NCBI RefSeq assembly: GCF_010748935.1
Contig: NZ_CP048796.1
Span: 1,863,001 to 1,927,000 of the forward strand
Direction: 5' to 3'
Origin: Providencia vermicola
GTDB taxonomy: Bacteria > Pseudomonadota > Gammaproteobacteria > Enterobacterales > Enterobacteriaceae
DNA: 64,000 bases
Both the position numbers and the translations under genes were made by a program. Of this stretch, positions 48,763-57,103 are shown piece by piece (positions within the stretch are counted from its first letter, which is position 1; the number at the start of each line of letters is the position of its first letter). Under the pieces are notes generated by a model. That model was not told the origin of the DNA. It did no database searches and saw nothing but the letters and a program-made list of their open reading frames with translations.

Positions 48763-49013
48763 GACACATACCTTAATAAATATAAAAATAATATTTATTA
48801 TATCAAATGTTTGAGCCTATGTAGCAATAATACAAGCCCATAATAGGGGGGGATTTCAAGTAAATACATTGCCAATAAACTATATCGACACATTAAATTT
48901 ACTTTATGTGGAAAATAGGACTGTGTTACGTTATAAATTGATCGATAGCAGAATCTATTTGCTATTTTGAATCGTCAGTATCGTTATTTTATTATTATTT
49001 AGATGATCATTTT

Positions 49014-49433
49014 ATGAATAAAATATTTTATATCATCATTGGATTATTCCTGCTCGGTGCGGCATTTTTATTTGGTATGTCAGTCGTCTATAAAAATGAA
49101 ATTAGTATGATAGAACGGGTCGAGCGTGCAGTATTAGGTTATTTAGATAACCCTAAAGCGGAATCGTTTAAAAACGTCACCTATTATTTTAACAAAATAT
49201 CACATAATGGTGGCGAGGTAGGGTATGTTTGTGGTTTTGTATCACGACACTATGATTTTTCAAGAGAAACTGAAGATAAGCGCTTTATCGTAAAAACCTA
49301 TATATGCCCTGACGGCACAGTCCATATTTCCATCCCAATTATTGATGGGGTAGATGAAATGTTGACGGAAGAGCAAATTGATAATTTATGGAATAAGTTC
49401 TGCAAGGGACCGTCAACAGATTTGCCTGCGTGA
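49014..49433 (+). CDS. uncharacterised membrane-anchored protein
   Basis: 139 residues: one N-terminal helix (about 4-24), then a soluble alpha/beta domain with a conserved-looking core (FKNVTYYFNKISHNGGEVGY, CGFVSRHYDF) and Cys residues. The layout resembles periplasm-facing anchored proteins. No family recognised. It converges, 15 nt apart, on a small lipoprotein gene. Confidence 0.65.
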   Translation: MNKIFYIIIGLFLLGAAFLFGMSVVYKNEISMIERVERAVLGYLDNPKAESFKNVTYYFNKISHNGGEVGYVCGFVSRHYDFSRETEDKRFIVKTYICPDGTVHISIPIIDGVDEMLTEEQIDNLWNKFCKGPSTDLPA

Positions 49434-49448
49434 TGGCGATAGTTATCT

Positions 49449-49652
49449 CTAAATAGCTTTATCAATTGATTTTTCAATCGATTTACAGACAGGGGAAGTC
49501 CCTGTTGCTTGCTCAATTTTGGCGGGTAACTTTCCTTCGGGAGGATCAATTTGAATCGTGCATCCATTTTGATCAGACACTTGTTTCGTTGCTGTTGAGC
49601 AACCTAACATTAGGGTTACTGCAATTAGAATGCATGAAGTTTTTATATTCAC
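49449..49652 (-). CDS. small lipoprotein
   Basis: 67 residues with a lipobox (LMLGC, Cys18) after a hydrophobic leader. The start is a GTG at 49652 with AAGAG upstream. The mature part is short and polar, with two further Cys (NGCTIQIDPPEG and SPVCKSIEK) that could form a disulfide. No function recognised. Confidence 0.65.
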   Translation of the reverse strand: MNIKTSCILIAVTLMLGCSTATKQVSDQNGCTIQIDPPEGKLPAKIEQATGTSPVCKSIEKSIDKAI

Positions 49653-50098
49653 GGTTTTGACTCTTTCAATGGAAGCAATAAATTTGCTATAAATACTTTA
49701 ATAAATCGAAAAATATATTGTTAGTTTTAATAAAAATCAACTAAACAATAATGACCATCTCAATAAGAGCCTTGCTCTGACTATATATTTAGATGATGCA
49801 ATACGCTTATTCAACTTATTGTAGTCATTTTAATATGATGAGTATATTAAAATGAAAAAAATAATAAAGGGCATAAAAGTGGTTCAATAATTTTTATTTG
49901 AGTTAAGTGTTTAGTGAAAATAAAAATTGATATTCATAATGATGGATAACGAGGATTATCTTATTTTGATGATCTCACTGCGTGGTTTCTATAATTATTA
50001 AAGTCACGACTCATCATCCAAAATAGGCGCTGGTGTTTTATTGCCTGAGCTCTGCATTTATCCTAATATTCACATACTTAACTTAAAGATGGTGATGT
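49653..50098. other. gene-free AT-rich stretch
   Basis: 446 bases, strongly AT-rich, no gene or RNA seen; promoters for the lipoprotein gene and the exported-protein gene must lie here. Confidence 0.4.
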
Positions 50099-50425
50099 AT
50101 GAAAAAGAGATTAGTCATTTTATTTTTAGGTTTGCTTTCATTTGGCTCAGTTGCTGAAATCACAGAAGATGACAAAGTGCCAGACATGGCTGCAAGTATT
50201 AATCGTCAAAAAGCGCTCCTTTGTGGTGAATTTAAGGAAGCGGTTAAAAGTCGTACCTGCAAGCGCTTGGTTGATAACATGGTATCCATGGCATATTTCC
50301 AAGGGCAGGTGAGTGTGAAGTGCAAGCAAAAAGCTGATGATCCTGAGTTCAAGAAAGTACCAAAGATTGATGAATTTTGTGGGAAAGCTGAGAATCTAAT
50401 AAGTGACTTAAGCCCTAATGAATAA
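50099..50425 (+). CDS. small exported protein
   Basis: 108 residues with a signal peptide (ILFLGLLSFGSVA, cleavage near residue 19). The mature domain is charged with four Cys (LLCGEFKEAVKSRTCKRL, SVKCKQK, DEFCGKAEN), suggesting two disulfides in the periplasm. Family unknown. Last chromosomal gene before the prophage junction; a weak GATGGTG precedes the ATG. Confidence 0.6.
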   Translation: MKKRLVILFLGLLSFGSVAEITEDDKVPDMAASINRQKALLCGEFKEAVKSRTCKRLVDNMVSMAYFQGQVSVKCKQKADDPEFKKVPKIDEFCGKAENLISDLSPNE

Positions 50426-50622
50426 CCCACTCCGGCAGGCTTTTTATTTACTTCAATTTGCATTCCCGCCAAGCTAACACTGAGTGGGGGCTAGTCTGTC
50501 CTTGGGCTGAGTGGGATGAAACGTTGGTGTAATCATGTCAGGACTTTTGCCACCATTTTACCTTTTGAAAATTTCAGGCACAAAAAAACCAACCTCTTAC
50601 GGTTGGTTTTTTTAGGGAATTC
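50426..50622. other. intergenic region before the prophage
   Basis: Bacterial flank of the prophage. It ends in the original tRNA-Pro terminator; nothing else recognisable. Confidence 0.5.
50583..50613. terminator. terminator of the original tRNA-Pro gene
   Basis: Inverted repeat AAAAAACCAACC / GGTTGGTTTTTT with a 6-nt loop and A/T-runs on both sides. It lies 9 nt past the CCA of the tRNA-Pro fragment (minus strand). Confidence 0.85.
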
Positions 50623-50671
50623 TGGTCGGCATGAGAGGATTTGAACCTCCGACCCCCGACACCCCATGACA
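50623..50671 (-). other. prophage attachment site: 3' part of tRNA-Pro(GGG)
   Basis: The minus strand reads TCATGGGGTGTCGGGGGTCG and on through the T-arm and acceptor to CCGACCA, matching the anticodon loop to 3' end of tRNA-Pro(GGG). Upstream (right) sequence no longer matches a tRNA 5' half. Thus this is one phage-chromosome junction; the functional tRNA should be at the other junction outside the window. Confidence 0.8.
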
Positions 50672-50803
50672 CCGATTGTAATATATTGATGTTATTGATT
50701 TGAAAGGAAAATAATTAATTGTGCTGGTTATGCAAACAGTGCATAATATGCAAAAACCACACTATACGAATCAATGAGTTAAGTTGACTTTTACCGCCCA
50801 TTT

Positions 50804-51982
50804 TTAAGCTATTTCAAAGTGCGGAACTTGTACCCATTCAACGTGATTTTCAGTATAAATTTTTGTTGATTCAGCATCACTATGAGCCATCCTTGCTTGC
50901 GGATCGTAACCTTGATCTTTAAACATGAATGCTGCCAGCGCTCGTATTTCATGAAACGTTGGTCGCTCGTCCAATGGTAAATTAGCAGCAACACCAACAC
51001 GATCTCTAAGCTCTGAGAAAGCACGACTAAGATAATCAGGAGCAACTTGAGTGGGATGGTTTACTCGCTTACTCATATTATTCGGAATTCGAATTGGTAG
51101 CCTATGCACAATGTAGGGGCTGGCTACATTGTCACGACTATTATCAATGATTTCTTTTAATTTTTTTCCGATGGGAATTGCCACATGAGACGCCTCTTTG
51201 TGCTGCACCTTCTGTCTGTGAATGTAGATCATACCGTAAATCCCGTCCTTTTCTTCATCAAACCAAACACAACCGCAGGTGTTATTTTTTGGGGTTTTAA
51301 TATTGTATTTAATACGAGAAACCTCAAGTCGGGCTTGTGTTGTTTGTAGCGCTAGATCCATAGCTGTTCGCAACCAGGGCTCCGCTGATGCGCGGATCTT
51401 AATAAAATCACTGTAAGATAAACGACGTCGCTTTTTGCCGTCAACGCGCTTCATTTTTTTACGCTCTGCTGGATTGTCTAGCATAAGTGACTCATCCATC
51501 GCATAACTGAATATTTTCTTTAGAAAGCCAACTTTTCTATTTTGCACATTAGCTGAAGCTTCGGCGTGAAATTCGTTTATAAATCCGTTTACGTGCTCAA
51601 GCGTAACCTCGATAGGTGAGATATCATTGAAATAAGTCTTAACCCTTTCCAGATCGTTATTCCAATCGCTAAGAGTGCTTTCCGCCGGCTGTTCATCATT
51701 AACCATCCTGCTAAATAATTTATCTAGATGCTCAGAAAACGGAAGAGACTCGCCATTTTTACCGCCGGAATCTACAATTAAAGCATTAACAGAAACCGTC
51801 TTTTCCGGTCTCATGATGTTGTTATATTCTTTTGCAATCGCGATCGCTTTTGCTTTATCTGCGCCAATGCTTTTGCGAACGCCATTCACCAGCGTAAAGC
51901 GATACTGCTTTTCCGCTTTGTCATAGTAGAGAAAGTCAGGCAAATGCCTGAACTCTCTTTTTCGTGGTCGACCTGCCATCAA
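50804..51982 (-). CDS. int: prophage tyrosine integrase
   Basis: 392 residues (a second ATG is the next codon). N-terminal arm-binding domain (GRPRKREFRHLPDFLYYDKA), core-binding domain, and catalytic domain with the first Arg in TTQARLEVSRIKY, the HEIRALAAF box and the nucleophile Tyr in STKIYTENHVEW. It recombines phage attP with the tRNA-Pro site, to which the gene is adjacent and which it faces. It overlaps xis by 4 nt. Confidence 0.95.
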   Translation of the reverse strand: MMAGRPRKREFRHLPDFLYYDKAEKQYRFTLVNGVRKSIGADKAKAIAIAKEYNNIMRPEKTVSVNALIVDSGGKNGESLPFSEHLDKLFSRMVNDEQPAESTLSDWNNDLERVKTYFNDISPIEVTLEHVNGFINEFHAEASANVQNRKVGFLKKIFSYAMDESLMLDNPAERKKMKRVDGKKRRRLSYSDFIKIRASAEPWLRTAMDLALQTTQARLEVSRIKYNIKTPKNNTCGCVWFDEEKDGIYGMIYIHRQKVQHKEASHVAIPIGKKLKEIIDNSRDNVASPYIVHRLPIRIPNNMSKRVNHPTQVAPDYLSRAFSELRDRVGVAANLPLDERPTFHEIRALAAFMFKDQGYDPQARMAHSDAESTKIYTENHVEWVQVPHFEIA

Positions 51983-52194
51983 GAAGCCCTTATTAAATCA
52001 CTCACACATGATGAAATATCAGACTCAACTCCCCAGCGCTCGGAAGCATAAACCCAGACAGAACAATCAACGATCCTGCCTCTAACTTCGCCAATTTCCA
52101 CCCAGCGCTTTATGGTTCTGTTGTCCGGTATTGAGCCTTTTTCAAACTCTCTTTTAGCCCACGCGCTAGCTTTCATAAGTTTTCCACTAGACAT
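51979..52194 (-). CDS. xis: excisionase-like protein
   Basis: 71 residues from ATG 52194. Small winged-helix DNA-binding protein with family pattern SAWAKREFEKGSIPDNRTIKRW and VYASERWG. Excisionases direct integrase to excise the prophage. It overlaps int by 4 nt, the usual order for lambdoid phages with this module. Confidence 0.85.
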   Translation of the reverse strand: MSSGKLMKASAWAKREFEKGSIPDNRTIKRWVEIGEVRGRIVDCSVWVYASERWGVESDISSCVSDLIRAS

Positions 52195-52223
52195 AATTAC
52201 CCCCACACCTGCCGCATACAGAT

Positions 52224-52796
52224 TTAAATATCGTCGTTAACTGGTTTAATTAAATGCTGGTGGATAATAGACACATACTTAGCCTGATGGATTGCATCAG
52301 CTAAAGCATTGTGTTGCTCACCCTCGAAGGTTAATGTCCGCTTAGGGTCAATGCCAGCGTTACGGCCTAACTCCACAATTGTTCTAACATCTCGATTATT
52401 CCAGAATTTCCAAAACGGGTTAAAATCACATGCATCGTAAGCGCTAGCTAAGACAACATTGTCAAAATCGCTACCATTACCCCAAACACATACATTGTCA
52501 GATAAATGTTCTTCAGCGAAAGCGGATAGGGCAAGTAATGCTGATTGAATGGTTCTAGCATCCTCATCAACGATAGCGGCTCTAGCTTCACTGCTTTGTT
52601 TCATCCACCACAAGACCGTATCAGCATCAATGTGTAGGCCGAGCTTTTCGCAACTAACAAGATCAACAGCCAAATAGAATTCGGGACCTAATTCACCCGT
52701 CGAGGGTTCAAAAGCTACTGCACCAATCGAAACGATAGCTGCATTACTTTTGTTGCTCATCGTTTCCAGATCTAACATTAAGTGTTTATATTTCAT
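52224..52796 (-). CDS. phage 3'-5' exonuclease (DnaQ/RNase T-like)
   Basis: 190 residues with the DEDD exonuclease motifs: MLDLETMSN (ExoI), WGNGSDFDNVVL (ExoII) and EHNALADA-like QHNALADAIHQAKY (ExoIII). It matches the phage family related to Rv2179c-like 3'-5' exoribonucleases. Exact substrate (RNA or DNA) is not known. It sits between xis and a DNA methylase, co-directional. Confidence 0.87.
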   Translation of the reverse strand: MKYKHLMLDLETMSNKSNAAIVSIGAVAFEPSTGELGPEFYLAVDLVSCEKLGLHIDADTVLWWMKQSSEARAAIVDEDARTIQSALLALSAFAEEHLSDNVCVWGNGSDFDNVVLASAYDACDFNPFWKFWNNRDVRTIVELGRNAGIDPKRTLTFEGEQHNALADAIHQAKYVSIIHQHLIKPVNDDI

Positions 52797-52807
52797 TAAA
52801 TTTCACC

Positions 52808-53611
52808 TTAAAAGTTTAGCCACAGACATTCGGTACGTTTTACAGAACCTGCGTGTCCATTTGCTGCTGTTGTCTTTACTTCTTTTCGCCAGCTCGAGAG
52901 TTGGCTGTTATATAGATCGTTGTCATAACCACAAATAATAACTTTTCCTGAAAGCTGGCCAGCGACGGTTATTAATTGCTGGTGTCCCCACTCATCCATT
53001 TCGTACCGATATGTTTCGCTTCTCATGCTCCTTGTTTCATGTAAATAGGGTGGATCGATAAAATGCAATGTGCTGGTGGTATCATGGTCTTTCATGCACT
53101 GAACAGCGTCACGGTTTTCAATTAATACCCCTTGTAATCTATCCACTACAGCGAGTAGGTTTTCTGGTGCCCGTGTCCATATTTTTTGCGCTGTCGCTGA
53201 ATTACGTTTAGTGTCTAATCTAAAACCTGTTTTGCCTTTTGTTGCACCGGCACTACCAAAACCCATAGTGGCACGCACAATTGTTTTTCGTGCTCTTTCA
53301 ATAGGGCAATCTGAAACATCATAAGCACAATTAAACTCAGTGCGTGAATAGGGCGTTAATAAGCAAGCATCAATAAGTTTGTTAGCTTGGTCTTTATCAC
53401 GTAGAACGCGAAATAGATTTACTATTTCATCATCTAAATCGTTATAAACTTCAGCTTCAGAACGAGGTTTACGCAAAAGAACCGATGCAGCACCGCCGAA
53501 CGGCTCAACATAACAACGATGATCTGGAAAGTGACTAATCACCCAAGGGGCAAGTCGAAACTTGCCGCCATGGTAGCGAATAACAGGGTGCTTGATTTTA
53601 TTCATAATCAC
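52808..53611 (-). CDS. D12-class DNA adenine N6-methyltransferase
   Basis: 267 residues. Motifs: PVIRYHGGKFRLAPWVISHF (N-terminal SAM region), YVEPFGGAASVLLRK (FxGxG-like motif I) and catalytic FIDPPYLHET (DPPY). This order is that of the Dam/D12 class. It modifies adenine in a short site, possibly GATC, protecting phage DNA or altering regulation. It overlaps the next gene by 4 nt. A second unrelated adenine methylase is in the rightward operon. Confidence 0.93.
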   Translation of the reverse strand: MIMNKIKHPVIRYHGGKFRLAPWVISHFPDHRCYVEPFGGAASVLLRKPRSEAEVYNDLDDEIVNLFRVLRDKDQANKLIDACLLTPYSRTEFNCAYDVSDCPIERARKTIVRATMGFGSAGATKGKTGFRLDTKRNSATAQKIWTRAPENLLAVVDRLQGVLIENRDAVQCMKDHDTTSTLHFIDPPYLHETRSMRSETYRYEMDEWGHQQLITVAGQLSGKVIICGYDNDLYNSQLSSWRKEVKTTAANGHAGSVKRTECLWLNF

Positions 53612-54213
53612 ACTCGCTTAAACTCAATAACCCACACCCAAGGGTTACTTTCAAAATTACATTCAGGCTTACTAATTGAATCCCATAAATTGCGAAACCA
53701 ACAAAACGCATCAGTACTGCCACCAGTTAACTCTCTCTCCAGCGGGTAGCCCTCGGCTTTAAAATCATCGTCGCTAGCTTCTTGTAATCGCTCTACTCGA
53801 ACATCAGTAATTTCTAGCGTGATACGTGAAGCCCAGCGAGGCATGTGAATGGATGGAGTCCACTTAATTTCCTCATGCCATCCTTCTTCTAAATCAGAGG
53901 GTTTATGCGTAGCTTTGTATGCAATTGTTGATTCAGTGCATAACCCTGCTTTAAATGTTTCACGAACCCAAAGGCGATCGCCAACACCACCGTGCGGGCA
54001 GGCTATGCCAGCAATACCAGCCCATACACCCTCGTTGTCCTGCATCATTTCTTTAATATTGATCATGGACTGACATATATTACTAGGCCACGAAAAACCA
54101 CCGTTTTCATTTGTTTTTGGCTGTGGTTTCATGATTCTGCGTGTTTGAGTTTTACGGCCATCAAGGATGGCGCGTACCATTTCTGAGTTAAAAATAATTC
54201 CGCGCTCTTTCAT
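53608..54213 (-). CDS. ASCH-like phage protein
   Basis: 201 residues from the ATG at 54213. The motif order GIIFNSEMVRAILDGRKTQT, RRIMKPQP, GDRLWVRETF and MPRWASRITLEITDVRVERL is characteristic of phage ASCH-related proteins thought to bind RNA or modified nucleotides. Function not established. It overlaps the methylase gene by 4 nt, so the two are coupled. Confidence 0.8.
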   Translation of the reverse strand: MKERGIIFNSEMVRAILDGRKTQTRRIMKPQPKTNENGGFSWPSNICQSMINIKEMMQDNEGVWAGIAGIACPHGGVGDRLWVRETFKAGLCTESTIAYKATHKPSDLEEGWHEEIKWTPSIHMPRWASRITLEITDVRVERLQEASDDDFKAEGYPLERELTGGSTDAFCWFRNLWDSISKPECNFESNPWVWVIEFKRV

Positions 54214-54224
54214 GACAACCACCA

Positions 54225-55010
54225 TTAATCATCAATATATTGATAGTTTTCGTCCATACCGTAATCACTAGGTGATATAGTGGGGTGGCATAAGTGAAAG
54301 GCGAATTTACGCCAATGTAATTTTTCAGACTCAGATTGTTCCCTATAGGGTTTAGCTATATTGATGTTAACTAGATCCCCATTAACAATATCGAATGTCC
54401 CGCAATTACTGCCTAGGTCTTCATCAGCAAATCGAACAGCAAAGCTATGCTGGCTAAACTTATTTCCAAGTGCTGCATAAATTTGCTCAGGTGTAGACCA
54501 TGCCGTATCAAACTTAATTATCAACTCGCCTCCATTGGTAATATGTCTTTTTAATCGTTTTTTATAAATACGTTTTTCGTAGCATTTAACATGTGTTGGA
54601 GTATGGCGATGCCCATATTTAACTTTTTTATATTTACGCTTCACTGGCATCAGTACATCATATGCTCCCCATTTTGTTCCCCAATTAGATATGCGCCAGC
54701 TATACCAAGTGGCATGACCATATAGGGCTTTGTTCTTGATTGACTGCTTAGCTTCATTAATTAATTTTTTATACCGTTTCGCTCCAAGTTGCTTTTTAAA
54801 CCGCTCAAAAACACCTTTGTCGTTTTCCCTTATAGCTGCCGCCATCATTTCAGTATGAGAGCCAGAAGTAATATTTAATGTTTTCGGCATTTTGATCAGT
54901 CTATTAAAATCAAAGATACCGTCACTGTTGATAATGCTATTAAGTACATGCAGTTTTTCTTTTGAAGTTCCTGATGTCATAATTAATTCATTGGTGACAT
55001 GATTTGGCAT
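54225..55010 (-). CDS. DUF1281 (YubB ferredoxin-like) family protein
   Basis: 261 residues from ATG 55010. N-terminus MPNHVTNELIMTSG and internal YGHATWYSWRISNWGTKWGA (Trp-rich core), FDTAWSTPEQIYAALGNKF mark the DUF1281 family, found on plasmids and phages. Function unknown; the C-terminal fold is ferredoxin-like, not an iron-sulfur protein. Same strand as its neighbours, 12 nt before the ASCH-like gene. Confidence 0.82.
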   Translation of the reverse strand: MPNHVTNELIMTSGTSKEKLHVLNSIINSDGIFDFNRLIKMPKTLNITSGSHTEMMAAAIRENDKGVFERFKKQLGAKRYKKLINEAKQSIKNKALYGHATWYSWRISNWGTKWGAYDVLMPVKRKYKKVKYGHRHTPTHVKCYEKRIYKKRLKRHITNGGELIIKFDTAWSTPEQIYAALGNKFSQHSFAVRFADEDLGSNCGTFDIVNGDLVNINIAKPYREQSESEKLHWRKFAFHLCHPTISPSDYGMDENYQYIDD

Positions 55011-55094
55011 AATTAATACTCCACGCAATATTTAGATAATAAGAGTCCGTCTCTTAATAAAGAGAATTAAATTCCTTGGTGTTGGCTAAATAAT

Positions 55095-55997
55095 TTAAAG
55101 CTTGGCTTCTCCGCCAAGTGAATCAATTAATGCTTTTATTAATATATTTAATTCTGAGACTATTAAGAAGAAATCAGCGTCAAATCGTTGATTGTAATCC
55201 TCCATCCCAATATCATCATTTTTTTCTAAAAATGCAGCATCAAATTTAAGCTTAGATAAAATAAAGCTATCATCAATACAGAATGTAACTCTATCTTCAT
55301 AGCCCAGCGATAATTTAGTAACTAATTTACCAGCTTCAATATTCGTTTGAACTTCATCAGAAATTAAGTCTTGTTTTGTATATTTAGCGATTCCGCCTTC
55401 CTCTAGGACGGCTTTCATTTCTGATTGCTCGCCAAAAACAAAGCCTTTTGGTAATTGACCGCTTCTAACCCATTCTGTTAGCGTTAATTCAATAGGGTCT
55501 TTCGTTGTTAACGGCACTACAGGTAAAGAGCCTAATGCCTTACGCAGCAGGGCGAAGCAGTCCTCTGCGCGACGAGGTGACGACACCAGCCCAATAATAA
55601 GGCGATCAGTAATATTAATCCACACGTCAAACCGCGTGTATTTAGAGAACGCACGAGGTAATAACTCATGTATAACTTCATCTCTAATTGAGTCACGCTC
55701 AGTTTTCTTAAGCCTACGGCCTTGGTCTAACTCTAATTTACTTACTTTCTTTTGAGTTTCATCTTTAATAACTTGTGCTGGAATTATTTTCTCTTCTTTA
55801 TAAAGTGAAATAAGCATCTGGTCATTTACTTGATGAGTTAAACACTCAGATTTACCGATCCCCAAGGGCGGAATAAAACCAAATCGAGATATATCCTGTG
55901 AGCCACAAGGCTCATATTTTAAAGGTAGTAACTGTTCTTCGAGATTATTAAAATCAATATCACGAGTTAAACGATATATAAGACCACTGACAATAAT
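55095..55997 (-). CDS. rdgC: RdgC-type recombination-associated protein lacking a standard start codon
   Basis: The frame from 56000 to 55095 encodes ~300 residues, the family length: SGLIYRLTRDIDFNNLEEQ, CGSQDISRFGFIPPLG, LLPRAFSKYTRFDVW, ALGSLPVVPLTTKDPIELTL, FDADFFLIVSELN and LGGEAKL. RdgC forms a DNA-encircling ring that inhibits RecA. No ATG, GTG or early TTG is present; an ATT at 55997 or 55994, or a TTG at 55865 that would cost ~44 residues, are the only options. Either a non-standard start or a 5' lesion. A phage copy, distinct from the chromosomal rdgC. Confidence 0.75.
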   Translation of the reverse strand: MIVSGLIYRLTRDIDFNNLEEQLLPLKYEPCGSQDISRFGFIPPLGIGKSECLTHQVNDQMLISLYKEEKIIPAQVIKDETQKKVSKLELDQGRRLKKTERDSIRDEVIHELLPRAFSKYTRFDVWINITDRLIIGLVSSPRRAEDCFALLRKALGSLPVVPLTTKDPIELTLTEWVRSGQLPKGFVFGEQSEMKAVLEEGGIAKYTKQDLISDEVQTNIEAGKLVTKLSLGYEDRVTFCIDDSFILSKLKFDAAFLEKNDDIGMEDYNQRFDADFFLIVSELNILIKALIDSLGGEAKL

Positions 55998-56052
55998 TAA
56001 TTAACTTACCTAGTGTGAACTGACTATACGCCAGTGGCCTTATGTATTAAGT

Positions 56053-56077
56053 AAAAAAGTGGCGGCTTGTCACCGCC
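56053..56077 (-). terminator. terminator of the phage csrA gene
   Basis: Inverted repeat GGCGG / CCGCC followed on the minus strand by ACTTTTTT, 18 nt after the csrA stop. Confidence 0.75.
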
Positions 56078-56094
56078 AAAGCGAGCAATGGCAA

Positions 56095-56280
56095 TTAATT
56101 AACAGATTCGTTATTTTTCTCTGCTTGTATTTTTAAATAAATTTCTTTTCTATGAATCCCAATATCCTTCGGCGCTTCAATTCCAATTCTAACTTGATTT
56201 CCTTTTATTCCGAGAATAGTAATTATAATGTCATCACCGATCATTAATGTTTCTCGTGTTCTACGAGTTAAAGTAAGCAT
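56095..56280 (-). CDS. csrA: prophage-encoded CsrA-family RNA-binding regulator
   Basis: 61 residues, same length and fold as E. coli Csr[19 protein letters not shown], the loop [20 protein letters not shown] and [11 protein letters not shown]. The RNA-contact residues (Leu4, Arg6-7 near the N-terminus and the Arg of HRKEIY, equal to Arg44) are kept, so it should bind GGA motifs. GAGGGATT lies before the ATG. It has its own terminator, downstream of the coiled-coil gene in the leftward unit. CsrA paralogues are rare on prophages. Confidence 0.92.
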   Translation of the reverse strand: MLTLTRRTRETLMIGDDIIITILGIKGNQVRIGIEAPKDIGIHRKEIYLKIQAEKNNESVN

Positions 56281-56389
56281 TTAATCCCTCTCTATTACTC
56301 CACACAGTTAAAAGGTTGCCTGATTATTTAGCCACATCAGGCGGCTGTGGTATCCTTGGTGTCACCACAACAACCAAGAGAATTTTAAA

Positions 56390-56614
56390 GTGCAAGATAA
56401 AAACTTAAATGATTATCCAAGTGATGTACGTATTGCTGGCCTTGAAATGCTATTTAATTTATTAATTTCATCACAAACTGATGAACAAAAAGCCAAGTTC
56501 TCAGCGACTGCACTGGAGCTCATTAAAGTCATTAAACTATCTCCTGACGAAGTAAGAGTTAATGGCCTAGAAGATTATTTGGCTAATGTTTTAGAAAGGG
56601 CCATTGAGCTATAA
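56390..56614 (+). CDS. small hypothetical phage protein
   Basis: 74 residues, start GTG at 56390 with AGAG upstream. All-helical, charged (VRIAGLEMLFNLLISSQTDE, LSPDEVRVNGLEDYLANVLE). It is opposite in strand to its neighbours, between csrA and the coiled-coil gene; no family recognised. A small hairpin (TGTGGT / ACCACA, 56346-56369) lies just upstream. Confidence 0.5.
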   Translation: MQDKNLNDYPSDVRIAGLEMLFNLLISSQTDEQKAKFSATALELIKVIKLSPDEVRVNGLEDYLANVLERAIEL

Positions 56615-56753
56615 GTAGTCATTCCTAAGCCACCAGCAATTTTTCGTGCTGTGGCTTTTATCTTATCTCTGGTATTATCATCATTCATTAAATCAATGAT
56701 TTTCTGGTACTTACATTCATTACCCATACCATTACTCCACACATTACATCTAA

Positions 56754-56963
56754 TTAAGCACTAACAGTAACCGCACACATATCCATGCACTCTGCAATTT
56801 CTTCGTCGAGCTTTTCGAGTTTAGATTGCAGGTTGTCACGTTCTTCGCGCAGTTTTTGCAGGTTGTTAATCTGCTTAGCTTTTGTGAGGATCCACTCGCG
56901 CACATCATCTTGTGACATTGGTACGCTAAAAGTTACGATCGGTTCGTTTGAATTTGCTTGCAT
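56754..56963 (-). CDS. small coiled-coil phage protein
   Basis: 69 residues from ATG 56963 (GGAG, 8 nt). Residues ~30-62 form a coiled coil (INNLQKLREERDNLQSKLEK). The promoter region carries two copies of the repressor operator, so it is probably the first gene of the repressor-controlled leftward unit. Function unknown. Confidence 0.7.
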   Translation of the reverse strand: MQANSNEPIVTFSVPMSQDDVREWILTKAKQINNLQKLREERDNLQSKLEKLDEEIAECMDMCAVTVSA

Positions 56964-57006
56964 AAGTTTATCTCCATTGCTTTGTTGTAAATAATGTATA
57001 TTTAAT

Positions 57007-57045
57007 TTGCGCAATGTGCAACTTTTTATTTGCGAAATATGCAAA
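57007..57045 (-). promoter_or_regulatory. leftward phage promoter with two repressor operators
   Basis: TTGCGCAATGTGCAA (57007-57021) and TTGCGAAATATGCAA (57030-57044) lie 23 bp apart, centre to centre. A TTGCAC / TACATT promoter with 17-nt spacer overlaps them on the minus strand, upstream of the coiled-coil gene. Equivalent of a lambda OL/PL by position. Confidence 0.7.
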
Positions 57046-57103
57046 TTTTTTATTTTGATAGAAAAAAACCCAGATTTACTGGGCTTAAGAGAATAAGGTC
57101 GAT

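Noticed and set aside
50204..50472. Minus-strand frame over the small exported protein gene
   Set aside because: Antisense shadow; the plus-strand gene has a signal peptide.
53849..54186. Plus-strand frames opposite the ASCH-like gene
   Set aside because: Shadows of a conserved phage gene.
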